Shown: in pieces, positions 12,801-27,800 of the stretch | Position numbering within the stretch: the stretch's first letter is position 1 | Layout: the number at the start of each line of letters is the position of its first letter | Assembly: GCA_023333565.1 (NCBI GenBank) | Contig: JAJKFH010000115.1 | Span: 186,001 to 250,000 of the forward strand | Reading direction: 5' to 3' | Origin: Puffinus mauretanicus | Lineage: Eukaryota; Chordata; Aves; Procellariiformes; Procellariidae | Length of the DNA stretch: 64,000 bases | The notes under the pieces: model-generated | Seen by the model: only the letters and a program-made list of their open reading frames with translations | Database searches by the model: none | Told to the model about the DNA's origin: nothing | Made by a program: the position numbers and the translations under genes

Positions 12801-15800
12801 ATACAAATTGGACTTTCAATTGTACCTCAGAGTCACCTTCCAACAACAACAACAACAAATAATCTGTGTTCTCTTTACTACTGCTGAATTTTGTACAGAC
12901 CAGGCAGTGAAACTGTGTCAGGATTTCAGGAAACAGAAGCAGCAGAAAGAGTACCCTCTCTTAGAAACGCTACACACTTTCAGATTCCCACATGGCACGC
13001 GTGTTGAGAGGGGAAGGGCCTTTAAAAGTGTTGGTTTGGGGCTTTGGCAGACTGACAAGAATGCCTCTGTAAGAAACTTTAAGGCACGACATGGTTTTAA
13101 AGACGGGCAACTGCTTACAACTGCTGTATGTATTACAGTAATACTTAGATGTCCCAGTCAAAACTAAGGTCTCATTACACTTGGCAGTGCATCGACATAA
13201 ATAAAAACAGAGCATCTGACTTTAAGAGATTGTAATCTAAAATGACTAATAACACATGACAGGCAGATTGCAGACTTTTATACTGAAAAAAAGTCTGAGG
13301 GAGGGAGGTTTCATCCAGAAAAGGCTCATAACTTCCCTTCTGCTTAGTTTTGCTTCAGTGATTTTTGTTCCCCGCTTTCATTTGACAATTTTGATATATT
13401 TACTCAATTAGTAAATTGGTAATCAATAAGTAAATTGGTGACAGTGTTGCAGAGTTGTTTAGGGGACAAAGCACTTGTGTATGGAGAAACAATCTCTGTA
13501 TGATATTATTTTTAGGTGAACGCTTATATCCTAGCAAATTAAAACAAAGAGAAAGAGCTAAAAGCAGAGAATTGAACATAATCCCTTAGACTGAATCGTG
13601 GCCACCAGGTTACAGCTCCAACTGGAGTTTCACTGACCCCCATATAAATGTAACTGGACTTAAACCTAATGGCAAAAATGTGCGTGCAGACTGTTGAATG
13701 GAAGATCATCTGTCTGAGCATTATGCATCCTTTCTTGACTCAGCCTCTAGGTCCCTATGCTCCCCTCCTTCTAAGTTTTCTCCAATACGCACACCAAAAT
13801 ACTTCAGTAACAGAATTGCCTGGCCTTTGCAGTGACAGCCAGAAGATGGGTTCTGCATTGCTAGTTAGATCAGGGCAGGACAATGGTCCCTCACAGTGCT
13901 CATCCTATTTGCAGAATTCACTACAAACCAAATGGCCTTGCTATTTCATTTTTGTCTTTCAGATTAGCTTCAGGGCAATTAAGTGAAAAAGCATCTTCTT
14001 ATTCTTCTCTCCTTCTCCTAAATCAGACCCTCTGAATAATACAGAGCTAGCACAGAGAATAATCCTATGCAACTGTGTACGGGTCAAGCCTAATGGGCTT
14101 ACCAGATGCTGGAGGGAGGTCTGAAGTGCTGCTGTTTGTCCCTGAAGTGCTTCTGTTTGTGTTCTGGTACTTGATGTTGCTACTATCTGAAGATGGATCT
14201 TCCATACCATGATCACTTGCTAGAGTGCTCTGACCAGCAGAGAGAAAATTCAAGCCACAGGTGCACTGTGCATAGGATCCAGTTTCTGGGGAGGTGGAGG
14301 CACTGTCAGCCGCAGCACAAGAGGGTTTGCTCCACTTTCTGGGAGATTCCCTGTACGAAATGCCACACCTCACACAGATCTTCTCTGAGCCATAGTTTGT
14401 TGCAAAACGATCTGTGTCTTTGTTGCCTGTTTCCTTCAGGCAACTGTGGGCACGTTGGCAAGATTTCTGAAGGAGTCTGTCCGTGGCAATGTGTGCCCCA
14501 TCCGTGTCAGAGGAAAGGTGAGAGCCTTGAGAAACTGATACGTCCTCTGTGCTCCCAATCCCTGAAAAGTACTGATTTAAGCTGTCGTTCTCCCCTGCCT
14601 CCATTGGTTCTGAAAATGACGACACGGTTTTACTGGCAGTCCGACTCATTAAAGATAAATAATCACTGGTGTTGAGATCTTTATCCATGTATTCATCTTC
14701 CATGGGAACTGGTGGGAAATGGTCATCTTCAGTCTCAGTTACCACAGAAAACTCTTGGAGGCTCCCTCCCGCCTCGCATGGCGCTGTGCCGGGGCTCCTG
14801 TTCCTGCAAGGAGCGTGACCGCTGATGCAGCACGAGTTTCCAGGGGCAGGAGAGCCAGTGGGACCCAGGAGACACACACCTTCAGAGGTCTGGGGGACAG
14901 CAGCATTCATGGTGTTCCCGGTAACAAATGCATCCCTTGGGGGCTCCTGAAAGAAAGCCAAAAGAAAAACGTGTTTAATAAATAGATCAGCAGAAGGTTA
15001 TTTTCTAGGCAAAGAAGGAACTGGCAGATCTCAGTTCTTCCTCGGTGTGGAGCTGCTGAGGTTGAGCAGCACCGCTATATTTGAGCGTTGAAGTGTAATT
15101 CTGTTCTGCTGTGAAACTGTGACCAGTGATGCTGGGCTCAGTGGGTGTTCAGAAAAAAATCTGGTGGCCTGAGGGGCAATAACATTTAATTTTGGGAGAG
15201 GACTATTCCTAGTTCCTAAGAAGGCACTTGAGAGTTAATAAATCTAGAAGAGTCGCTGGATTCTGCTGTTCCCTATGGACCATCAATAAGACCTACCTAA
15301 CTGCTTATAAGGTTTGGAAACCCCCCAAATCATCTCTGTGTCTGAAGGGCTGCTGATCTGTGAAGGGGAGCAGAATCTTTATTATCATTAATGCCCAAAG
15401 AAAGAAACTGGTTTGATTCAGAGGGCCCAAGACAGGCTAGAAAAAAGAAGTCACATGGGCAAGGTTGCTTTAACCTGGAAAAAGTCAGGACAACAAACGC
15501 AAAGGTCCATGACATCGCATTGCCAGTACTTGTCAAAGTAAAGCTATATTTTTGGTTGCAGCTCCACAAAAAAGGGTTGGGAAATACTCCAAGGGTTCCC
15601 TTCAGTTCATGCAACTCGTGCTGTAATGATGGGTATTTGGGAACTGCTACCTTTGATTTCTAGTATCTGTTCAGATCTTCCAGGATGGAGGAGAGAGTGT
15701 AAATGCTCCCAGCCACAAATTGCTGTTGATTCACTCCTCTGTCCCAGAGGATCTGAGCAGCTGCCAATGTAGGAGCTTGTATGAACACTTATGAGACAAA

Positions 15801-18800
15801 AGAGTAACTGCCTGCTCAAAAAGGTGGGTTTGCTTTTTGGGGTTTTTTTTGTTGCAATGGAATTTGAGTCGTTCAATAGCTAGGCTAGACTGAGCTCCTA
15901 GATGGGGTGGTGGGGAGAGTGTGCACCTGGGACACCTCAGCCCGCATCCATGGTGTGAAGCAGGCCCCCATCTAAGTGTTTCAAGCTTGTGATGTGGGGC
16001 TGTTCTGGAACAAAACCTCTTGGAAGGCCTTACTTTTTTCACAGCCAAATGGACAAGAGGGATTCTGCGAGCACTAGAAATAAAGGGTCTCACTGCCAGT
16101 TTCTTCATCTGATGGCTCTGTGCTTAATGCCTTGCATGTCTGGTATTCTTGGCGTTGCCCCAAATCCAGGTTTCTCCCCAGTGGGGACTCTAGTATGTAA
16201 AAAGGTGCAAATTCAACTAAGCTGTTCTTGCTTTTAGGATTTAGAAAGGCTCTCTCCTAGGCAGTCTCAGGTGTTCAGCAACTGGTGGGCTCATGTTTAC
16301 TTTCTCCTCATAAATATTTAATCAACACAGAGACTTTTACCACTGTTAAAACTGGCTGAAACCAGAAAGCACGTTCAGAAGCTATTTGAGAACAGTGATT
16401 TCATACGCCTCACATTTACAGAAAACCAGACTGAAAAAGCCAAAGCTGCAAGCATTTTTTGAGGAAGTCAAAACTTGCTTTCTAGCCAAACATTAATACG
16501 GAGTCTGCTTCAGGAGGGGTGTCAGGAATGCCATGAGGAAAACATAAATCAGAGAGAAAATGTTAGCATCTTTGACTTTACCTTTGTTCCTTTTATTTGG
16601 CTGCACACTTCATTAGCCCAATTCTGTAGATCTGCTGTAGGGAAAACAAAAAGAGTAGCTGTAACGTATAGCAGGCACTGAAGTTAACCACAGACCTAAA
16701 CACCCACAGTCATTCACAATCCGCAATATCATATTAAACGAAAACCAGCAAGACTGTTTTTACTGACTGTTCAAGTGTCCCAGTGTCGGTCTAGCTGAGG
16801 ATTCATTGTAACTGGAACAGAGATATATTTCTGTGGAACAAATGTTTCCAAGCTCCTAAAATAGACCACGGTTAAACCGTGTTCCACATCAAATGGGGTT
16901 TCTTTCCTGGTCATATGTCACACCAAGCTATGACTGGCCCGATACCGACCCGCTTGCAGCCGTATGGTCTATTTCAAGAGAAGTCACATGGATGGCCCAA
17001 AGACCATTCTCAGACAGGAGTGAGGAGCCTGGAGAGAAGAGGGTAAGCCACTGAAACCACAGGACGGCAGGCTCAAATACAACGTATTCCACTTCATCAG
17101 GGTGTACTTAATAGGGAATTCACTTAATCGGAGTATCTCCCAAGGAAAAGCTTTAAGTCCAACAATGCTTTATGGTAAAGGCTGCCACTTAATAGAGCTA
17201 GCAATTCTTGTTTTCTGTTTATACTTGCAGGAGATTTTGTACGGCTCAGGTCTCATCTACATTTGAAGCTTGTGCTGGTTTTGTATGTCTGAAGATAGAT
17301 CAGCTATGTAGCCACTGCCAGTTCCCAGCAATGACTCTGTTCCTCTGATGTTAAGTCTGCACATTTACCATCAGTCCCCAAGCAGGCAGAGCTTCTTCCT
17401 GAGCCTGCAAGTCTCAAGAGCTCCGGTTAGCAGGATTTACCACGCAAAGGCAATGAAGGACTGTCACTGCAGAGCAGCAGGGCAATAGGAATGTCAAATA
17501 AAGAGCATTCCCCCCTAACCTGCTTTGCATTGTAAGTATTTGGTTTGCAAGGAAAGTCACCATTTCCTCCAGCCCATCCCAGGAATTCCAGATTTAGCAC
17601 AACCCATGTTTAGCGTGGCAGAGGCAGCCTATTTCTAAAACACAGACTGAAATATACTTTACAAGAGAGGGTTGCTGTCTCCCCTTCCACTGCTCCCAAA
17701 ACATTTCATGAATTGCTAGGGCTCGGGAAAGGAGTTGATGGAAAAACTACACTAGGAAAAGCTTTCCATGTGTAGGGGGAGAAAATAAAAAATGAACAGA
17801 ACAATACAAGTATGTCCTAACGAAGGAGATCCAGGACTTAACACAGAGTTGAGTAACTGTTGAAGGTATTTCCATTGTATTCATAATATATTCAGTGCCC
17901 CGCTGTTACCCAGTATGCCTTTGCTAGAACTTTTCTATTTTTCTACTTTTACTCTTTATTCCATTTCCTTCTAGTATTTCTTCCACACCTCATCAGAACT
18001 TCGGCCTTCAGCTAAAAACATTGCCTCCATCATGTTTTCACATACACATCAGGCCTTTGCCTTGAAATCCATGTTTTAACCTGTCCAGATGCAGGTTTCA
18101 GGGTAGGAGAGAAAGTGGGGAGAAGGAGACAGGAGGTGGTGAAAGCCCCGTAAGTCTTTCCCTGCTTCCCTTCGGCCAAGGAGTCTGCTGTGCCACATGG
18201 TGCAGAGCAGCCGTGCTGCTACAAAAGCCCGCAGCACCAGCCCTCCTTCATCCGCACAGCAGTTGCGTCCGCCCTGAGGGCGGTCACCCCATGGTCAGAG
18301 CTGCAGGAGGATACCAAGAGATATGCATTATGCCTAAGTGTAATACGCTCCCTGCCTAGAGGAAAGGAATTTGAAGCCTGGCTTTGCGCTAGTTAAAGCA
18401 TATCCATATGGACAGATATAGGGATAGCACAGAACTTTCAAAATAACTCCTGAGTTTCTTAACCTGGTGGTTACCCATGAAATCAGAGTGCACAGAGAGC
18501 CATGCATCAGATAGCAATGATATCATTAGCTATCACGTACCTGTCAGCTTTTTTCCCTTATTCTTGTAATATACGATGAAGATGACAATGCCAACTAGTG
18601 CCACAAAAAACAAGATGACAATCAACACGTATAAGATCCTGTTTGTTCCTGCAGGATGTAAAAAAAGATCATCAACATTGTGCCATCAACATTCAGCTTG
18701 TACTCAGCAGTATGACAATCTTTGCTCATTTTACCTGCTTTTCCACAGGAATGTTTTTTTTTTTTTCCTTCTTACTTGATTTTCAGTTTCTATAATAAGG

Positions 18801-21800
18801 ACAACAGCTCCAGCACTCATGCAGTTCTGTGACAAGCAGCCTTACTGAAGGTACCTGGTACCAAGCCATCTCCGTAAAAAACAGAGTCTTGGTGTCTCAG
18901 AGAGGTGTGATCCAGTCATGCTCCTCTGAAAGTCCCCTTGCAAGCTGCCAGCTTGCTCTGCCTCAGGGGACAGGGGATATACCTCTCATGGATATTATAG
19001 ACTTCAGCTGGCAAAATTTGTCCTTTATCTCAGGTTATGAAGGATCACTGCGTGCCAGGCAAGCAGCCTCCCTGGTACCATATCCACACTGGAGAGGGAA
19101 ATGGGCAGCGGGCAAGAAGGGAGAGCTATGTTCAGGTGAGACTGTATCCATTGCTATAAAAGAAGCGTGGAGAGAAGCTGCTAGCCTCTATACAGATAAT
19201 GTGTGTATGGAAATCAGCAGGCTGAAAAAAATGAGAGCGCTGTAAATGTGATGGAGGTCATGGGTATAACAGCAATGCTGCTTGCCATGCAGTTTCAGTG
19301 GGAGGTGTAAAGCTCTGCTTAGTAGAGGACAGGGGCCCTAGAGCCGCCAGGCTTAAAGTAATCTTTAAAGATGGGATTTTCCAAGAGCGTTGTCTTGGTC
19401 TACAGCTGCTCCCCCTAGAGTCACCCACAATGGGAATAGAGTTAAGCCAGCCAAAAACCCTAGGAAACACATCCCTCCTCCTCCCTGGTACTTTCTAACA
19501 GATAATCTGTATGAGGACACATACCGTCTTCCGATGGCTCAGGAATCTTCCGTTCTGCGCAAACTGCATCTGACTTGTCAGTCCCAGGCACTATTTCTGC
19601 CATTCCTAGAGCTGTACAGCTGAAAAAGAAAGACAAAGAGGCTAGGTTCTCAAAGAGGGAGCTTGTCATGGTTCCTACACTTATGCAGAGTAGTACTTTC
19701 TGTTGTAACATACATTTATTCTGCATTTCTCCACCCTTAAGAAGCTCAGATACCTTCTTTACTGTCAGCTATGTTGGCTCAGCAGTTCTGTTGTTACTGC
19801 TCTCTCTTGCTCCCCCCCAAGGAGAATTCAAGCTCAGCGTGAGAATGCCTTTATCGCTGCACAGCCAACAGAGATGCTCTGTGCATGCCGCAGACAGCCT
19901 GAAACACCCCACTGAAAAACGCTTTCGCCCAAGCTTCTCCCTGCCTTGTGGCTAGCGTAGTCCTTTTGCAAGATACAGGGACTTACTTGGTCCAGGATTT
20001 ACACTCGTCGGTGGATGAAGCAACCTTTGAGAAGTAGCCTCTGGGACATGGTGTACACATTGTGTCCTTGTCTTGTTGCACTGTGTGTAGTAAAGGAAGA
20101 AAAACTTCATAGCTGAGTTTCCCTGAGTTCCTTTCAGGTAAGGGGAAGGTGACTATGCTCCCCATACTCCTGCTGCACTCCCTCCCCGCCCCGAAAGCTT
20201 CCCTGAAGAGAGAAGGATCTTAGATTATATTAGAGCAACAATGACAGTCACATGTAAGCAGAAAAAAGTATGCTAGTCTCACCTGAACACTTATCTACAT
20301 GATCAAAATGAGAAATGACCAGGAGCCATTTGCAGTTATTGTAAAATAACACACAGCTATTATATCCTTCCCCTTCCATTAACTTCCTTGTGTCAATGCT
20401 ATGCCACAGGCAGCGACGATAACTGGTATTGTCACTTCTATGAAGCCACAGTAAACAAAATGCTATATCAGGATTTGCTAGACTGGGAAAAAACCGTCAC
20501 CGCTGTGCTCCAGGCCCATGCAGCATTTCATCCTCCATTACTCTATTATGTGCTGCTTTTTTGGGGTTCCTCGTACTTGCGCAGCTGTTCCCAGTGTTCA
20601 TTACAACTCTGAACTTGACCGTCTCTATTTTCTACCCGCAAAACACCTGCATTTTGTTTTTGATCAGACTTAGGACTAAATTAAATGTCTGTAATAAATC
20701 TTTGCATTACAAGTCATCTAAAACAAAGAATACTTGCACTACCTGAAAGGTGTTAATAATTTCTAACTTGCTTATAACATTATAAAATGGCAAAACAAAG
20801 TCATTGGACAAAATCTAATTTCAAATCCGACCTCAGCAACAATGCCCAAGGGACCACTTCTCTGAATACTGGAGTAATGCATGTCCTAGTGACTCACAGT
20901 CAGACACCTCAGCAAACGTTAGAAATGCACTGAACACCTTGCCTCTATTGCCATGTCCACATGATATCTTGCAAAAGTCACTTGATCCAAGATACTGCCT
21001 ACAGAGGCAGAAGCCTTCAACATGCAAATAGTCCAGGAGGGTTATATGCAGTAGTAATGATAACTCAGACATGCACCTTCTGTTGACAGTCATCTGAGAG
21101 TCTAAGGTATCCTCTCTAATGTCACAGCGCACACGATGCTGGCCTCATCCTGTAGGCCTGAGCTGGACATTTCACTTCATACGCCCCCTTTCTGTATCTT
21201 ACCAGGATGCTCAACTCCGAATCCTGGAGCACATATGGTATTTCGCTGACAGCAGTCGCAGTCTTCATTCCAGTGGTAGCCCATCGTACAAGCACACTGC
21301 CGCTGGAACGTGCTGTTCCCTGGATTCACTTCTCTCAAAGCTTTCCCTAAAAGAGAAAGCAGATGGGAATAAAAAATCTGATTATAAGCCTCAAGTTTAT
21401 GAACCTCCTGTTCTATCTATTTGCTTTGCTTGAATGCCAGATGCCAAACCATTCACGTTAGAGGAAATGTTATCTTTCAAGAAGCATGGGAGACCCTTGA
21501 TCAGCACGGGGCTCCTCACTGATTGCACTCGTGAGCAATGCTTTTCCTTGTAGCTGCTGTAGAAAATAAACAGAGCTTCTGCAAGGGTGAAGCAAACGTG
21601 TTAGGGGAAGTGAATGCACAGTATGCTGGGCAAAAAGAAGACCTTTAAGATCCAACTCACAGGATTGAATGACCCCCAGTGAAGAGAATCATTATCAGCA
21701 GCATGGAGACCATGGTTGCAGTGCTCAGCACAGCACAGACTGGGGGTGCTGGTTGACAGCCGGCTGAACATGAGCCAGCAGTGTGCCCAGGTGGCCAAGA

Positions 21801-24800
21801 AGGCCAACGGCATCCTGGCCTGTATCAGAAATAGCATGGCCAGCAGGACTAAGGAGGTGATCGTGCCCCTGTACATGGCACTGGGGAGGCCGCACCTCGA
21901 ATACTGTGTTCAGTTTTGGGCCCCTCACTACAAGAAGGACATGGAGGTGCTGGAGCGTGTCCAGAGGAGGGCAACGAAGCTGGTGAAGGGCCTGGAGCAC
22001 AAGTCTTATGAGGAGCGGCTGAGGGAACTGGGGTTGTTTAGCCTGGAGAAGAGGAGGCTGAGGGGAGACCTCATCACGCTCTACAACTACCTGAAAGGAG
22101 GTTGTAGCGAGGTGGGGGTTGGTCTCTTCTCCCAAGTAACAAGCGATAGGACGAGAGGAAATGGCCTCAAGTTGCGCCAAGGGAGGTTTAGACTGGATAT
22201 TAGGAAAAATTTCTTTACTGAAAGAGTGGTCAGGCCTTGGAACAGGCTGCCCAGGGAAGGTGTTGGGTTGACGGTTGGACTCGATGATCTTAGAGGTCTT
22301 TTCCAACCTTAATGATTCTATGATTCTATTCTATGACTCTCTGCTGTCTGGGGACCTCCCTCTCCGCCAGGCTCTTCTGCAAGCCCAGCCTCCAGTGTCG
22401 GGTACCTGAACAAAGCAACTTCCCTAGATCCACTTTTCCATCTTCGTGCTTCACTAATTTGGATTAAAAGGTTCTTCAGTATGAACAGCTCACCTTGATC
22501 ACATATTTTATGTAGTAAGCATTTATCTTCTTCATTCCAGACATCCATATACTCGTTTGGGCCACACGGCTGACACACGCTATCAGAAGTACCAGTGCAT
22601 CTAGCAGACATGTACTTTCCTGTGAATGAGAGAAGGACAGGTAGGTCGTTCGCAAGTGGCACACCAGCTGTCTGAGGAGCTTAGGGAAAATAACAGCTTG
22701 GGCTAACACTGCTGTACTGCTGTGGACAATCACTTCTTCCTGCCACCTTTTCAGTTCCTCAGTCTGGCCCCCATTTAGTGTGTCACTGAAACACCCGTCA
22801 AGCTTATGGCCCGGGAGCAGTCCTATCTACGTGCACAAGAATCAAGCTGCTTTCTCTCTCCCGCAGTGGTTAAGCGCTATCCCAACAAAATAGCTGCTAT
22901 GGCTTTTGCTGAGGTCAGCAGGACCACTCCTGCACTAGAAGGCACTCGTAAGCCTGAAATCATGCACCTGCGAGGGTATGTGCCACTGGATTAGCAGAGT
23001 CACAAGAGCAAGCTGCCTTACTGACCCACAGAGCTGTTTCTAATGAGCTGTTCAGTAATGAAGCCGGTACAGCTCAGTGCTCACATACCTGGCTCACATT
23101 TTGTGCAGCACCGTCCAGAGTATTCATAGTGTTGTTCGCTTTCACACGGCGGAGTGATTTGTAGTGACAACTGGAGCGGAGAAAGAGGGAGAGGACATGA
23201 GAACCAATACACCTGGAGAGCTTCAGACCTACCTAGTCTCAGTGCTGGCAGAGAGGAGGAAAACTTTCCTTCTGTTTAGCATTTTGTATAGCTAAGCAGT
23301 AAAAGTTACCCAACATTTATGACTTCAAAGGCGCTTTGTAGACACACTAAGAATATGTACTTGATGCTGTACACACAGGGACTTGTAATACAGCCAGGTG
23401 ATAAATAAATAACACAATCTTGCAATTTGTCATGAACTTTTGGCCTGCAATATAACCTTTTCTTACAGTACTCTATTATTTGAAATCTATGACTTTAAAA
23501 CAATTGTAAAGAAAAAAAATTGGCATAGAGATACTGCTGTAGTCTCTTCCACAGATATGACCTCAGACCAAGACCTGGGCAACTGACAGTTTTAATGTAT
23601 AGCGTTAAGCAAACAAGTAAGGTGAACGATTTATACTCCTGAAAAAGAAGAAGTTCCCAGCTTCCCACTGGGATACACAATACTCCTGGCTAGCCCCAGA
23701 AAATATTGGACTTTAATTTTGCAGCTTTTTATGGCTCCCACTGTGTCCTGCAGAGATGGTCTCATGGAACCAAGGCAGCCATCCAGAGAGGCGATACAAT
23801 TAAGCCAACAGCTTTTTGCTTCTCAAAAAACAAAACAAACCCAACACAAACCACTGCCCCAAACCACCTGAAACTGTTACATGAGGGGGCATCTGCAAAG
23901 CAGGTAGCAGTGTTGCCTCTAGCTCCTGTGGGCCTTCGCATCCCCTCCCTGCTCTCGGCTGCCTGTACGCACAGTGGTCCTACCCGCAGCCCAGCACACG
24001 GGGCTCCCTCGGCCGGTCGTCGGGGCATGGCTTGTGCTGGGGATCCTGGCCAGCCCCTCACTGACCCTGCTTTGGCTGCCCGGGCGTCTCCCGGCAGCGG
24101 TGCTCCAGGCAAACTCAGCACCTTACTACCAGTTGTTGATCTTGCAATAGGTAAGATGATTCAAAATCTGGCCAGTAGCAAGAAATCCTTCATTATTGGA
24201 TACAGTTGTTAAAATCTCGTTTACTTGGAGAAAGCTGCAATAAAGCTTCTAATGGTGCTTAAAGGAAGCTTTTGTCATCTAATAGCATAGACAGCCCCAT
24301 TGCCTACTGATAGTGGCTCCCATTCCTCTACTTACCCTTCTCCCCGTGTTTCCTCCAAGTCTTTACTTCTCTTTCATCCTTTTCTAGTTTCAGCAATAGC
24401 AATCCCTTTAAATAGAAAACATTTTTCCCTAAGCACCTTGTCCTCTTCTAATGCTGGGAATGGACTTGTAACTTAAAGACAACCAAAAATGTTGAATTTT
24501 TTCTTTAAAACACCACCTTTTGCCTTGGAGTTTGAGCCATGGGTTGGTACATAACTTGTGTTTATCAAAACTGCACTAGCTGTGTCTGGAACAGAGTGAG
24601 TACCTCAAGTCAGGTATTTTTTGCAGGTTATAAACACCTTATAGCCATTTTTTTTATCAGAACAGCAATCCCAGGTCAAATTAAGAGTCCAGTCCTGCAA
24701 GAAATCTTCTGTTGTCTCATTGTTCCCTTGTCTCTTTCTTTGCATTCATTAGCAGTACCTTTCTCATGATTAGATTATACATTTTTTTGAACAAAGATTG

Positions 24801-27800
24801 TGTTTTGCCTTTGCGCAGCACCTCCCAGGATAACGATCAGTGCTGGCAAGATGAGAGGCAATCTAGGAAAGGGAAAGCCGGGCCAGCCTGGCAGCTGAAC
24901 AGTGACACCGCTCCGTGTCCCTGGGGAAACGCTGAAAACACTCCTGTAATCAAAGGAGCTAATTTTCTGTAATGCACTTCAGGCAGCGTCTGCTAAAACA
25001 CTAAGCTGGCCAGCACAGGGGTGAGGCGACGTTGCAGGACCGAGCAGCAGAGAGAAGGTCTTGAGCAACCGATTCCCTATTCCTAGCCATCCGAAAAGGC
25101 AACAGAAGTGATGAGACCAACGACAGGTCCAGTCACTCACTTTTTGTAACAGAATGTCCTCTTCTTCCTCGTTTGCCCCAGTTTGATAGTTCCTCTTTAG
25201 AAGAAAAGACTAAAAAATTACTGAAGAGTCAAACAAGGGCAAAGTCATCCTTTTTAAGGAAGGATATGCAAATCTGCTAAAGAGCATTCAGCTAAAGGTC
25301 TGGAATAATTTCTGAGAATCACAACTCAGCCTGAGGAGAAGCAGCAATCCCCCGGCGCCGAGGCTAGGGGAGCAGGCTAATTGCCCGGCTACCTTTTGGA
25401 AATCGTTTCATACCTCCCTGCTTTCCCGTATATAGAGGGCTATTGTTACGGCATACTCACAGCTGCAGCTACATAAATCTACACTCTATGTCAATAAGTA
25501 GTCTCTTCTGCCACCATGTCCTTCCCCTTTTCACACAAGCCAGTGCATTCACGGAGCTGCAATACTCCCTCCTTTGGTTTATGCTCAGCGACATAAAGAC
25601 AAGGCTCCAGTGTCCACATGCTAACTCCCACGTGAGCCCAGCCTCCTCGCGACGGCGAGGGATTTTGACCTGGTATGGACTGGCTGGACCCGCTGAGCAG
25701 GAAAGCTGGGGGGAGAGAGAACAGGAAAGGAAACAAAAGCAACCTGGGGTTTTCTGAGGCTGGGAGCCGATACAGTGAACGTGGGCCCTTTTGCTAACAC
25801 AGCCCCATTGAAGCCAGGTTACCCCTTGTTTAACCCTCTGCCAGGGGACCGTGCGTGTCTTGTCGTCAAACTGTACGTCAGCTTCCCTTGGGGGCTGAGG
25901 AGCGCTCGTGCTGCTGGCAGCACAACGACCTGACGTGTCACCATCACCAGCGTATTCCCACCACAAGTGTCCTTCTGAGATGGGGAAGTGCAATTCATTT
26001 TGCAGATGAGGAACTCGCACCCGGATGCCGGCTGGCTTTACAGAGGTGACGGGAAACCAGACCAAGTCTCCCAAGTCTCAAGTTTGCCCCGTAACCCCCA
26101 GAACATCTTCCTCTCATCAGGCGCTGACCTGTGGGTCAGGGTGATCTGGGTATCACTGAGCTCTTATCTAGAGAGAGAAGGGGCCTCGATGAATGCGAAG
26201 GTGTCAGCCTCCTCTGAAGTGATTAAATAAGACAAAAACCAGCCTGGTCATTCCTTCAGGGGTCTCGCTATTGGTGAAGCTGTTCATTAAATACCACCAC
26301 CACCACGTGCAAATGAGTGCTTCAAAGAGCTCTAGGTATCCTGTGTAAATTTAATTTATCACTTAAAAAGCGCGTGAAGCATACAAGTTTGCACCAGTTC
26401 CTAAGAAAACAGTCAGCTTTCCCGCTTGATTAACATTACCTCAGAAGAGTATATCTGACAGGGTAAAAAAGACAAATCTCCTCTGGGCTTAGTGGATCCG
26501 GTTCGGTAAAGCACGCCAACACCTGCTTACCTTTAAGCATATGAGTAGCACCATTGAATTCTTTGGAAAAAACAGGCATGCTCATGTCAAGGTTTGCAGG
26601 AGGACCGTGTTCTGGTGTCGAGCTGCAGGCAGCCTTTTCAGCTTCTTTTTTTTTCCCCCTCCATTTGATGAAAAGGACGCTAAGCAAGAGTGTGCTTGTA
26701 GGGTCGGAGAGCTTCGATGACTCAGAGCTACAAAGCACCACTGTGTTACTCAGACCTTGAAAAAACACACACACAGGTGCTTCTGAAGGGGGAACCGGCA
26801 GCATTCAGATTCCTGTCCTCAGGCTTAAGGAAATATTTATTCTTGGTTGCTGTTGAGCAATCGGATGGCAGCAGAAGCTGTGTGTCATGGATGCTAAAAT
26901 TACTTTCTCGCTCAGATGAATATTCAGACAGACATTTCAGAGAAGATAGAGTTGCATGGGCCTCTTTCCTTTAAAAGAAAAAATCTGGAAGAACAAGCTC
27001 GGGGGTTTCCACAGTCTTTTTCCCATGTCACTTCTGAACAAGAACCTGAGGCCTCAATGGGGATTGCTCATTAGCGATAATCTTAGTTTTGCAAAAATTG
27101 AAACGTAAATGGACACGTCAAGGGGTACCTACCTTAAGATGACACCTTCTTGCTCGGTATAGTTGTTTCTGGAGAGTATTCAAGTCATCTGTCATCATTT
27201 CACTGAGCAAAGAATGTTTTTTTTCTCCATTTAGTATTGCAGACCCAAAGTACCTATGGGAGAGCCAACTATGGTGTGTCCTGCCTTTCAGGACACTTTA
27301 TACTTTGGAGCCTGAGTTTATTCAAACCACTTGCTTTTGAGGTCCTTAGCCTTGTCTGCTGTAGAACTATAATATTTCTGTGGATTTGGGGCTTTATTTG
27401 CCTTTGTCAAGAGGACTGAGCTTTGACCAACCTTTCGTGATCTGAAATAGCCCCTGCAAGCACAGCACCCTGCTATGCAGCTAGCATGGCCTCTGCAGTC
27501 ATCTGCTGCTTTTTCTCCTTCAAATGTGAGCCACTTCTTCTCCTCTCACAGGTACCGACTGTGTGCCCATAGCCCTCCAGCTTCCTACCTGATTTGGGTC
27601 AGCAGCATCGCTAAGCAAAAACCAGATTTCTTCAGCTCGCTGCCAGTTTCAGAGGCTTGCCTAAAAAATTATTTAATAAAAAAAATAGAATCTGGCTCTC
27701 GACGGGCACTGCTCCGTGGCCGGTGCTCCCAGGCTCTCTATTGAGGCACATAATAGTAACGCACACAATGAACGACTCTGGAAATTTTTACAGCTGTGAG

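Noticed and set aside
25128..25181. Possible extra RANK exon ending at a GTGAGT donor near 25140 (minus)
   Set aside because: A donor-like site is present, but the encoded peptide matches nothing in RANK and exons 1 and 2 already join in phase.
25469..26074. 201-aa minus ORF in RANK intron 1
   Set aside because: No recognisable domain, and a transcript-strand ORF inside a large intron is expected by chance.
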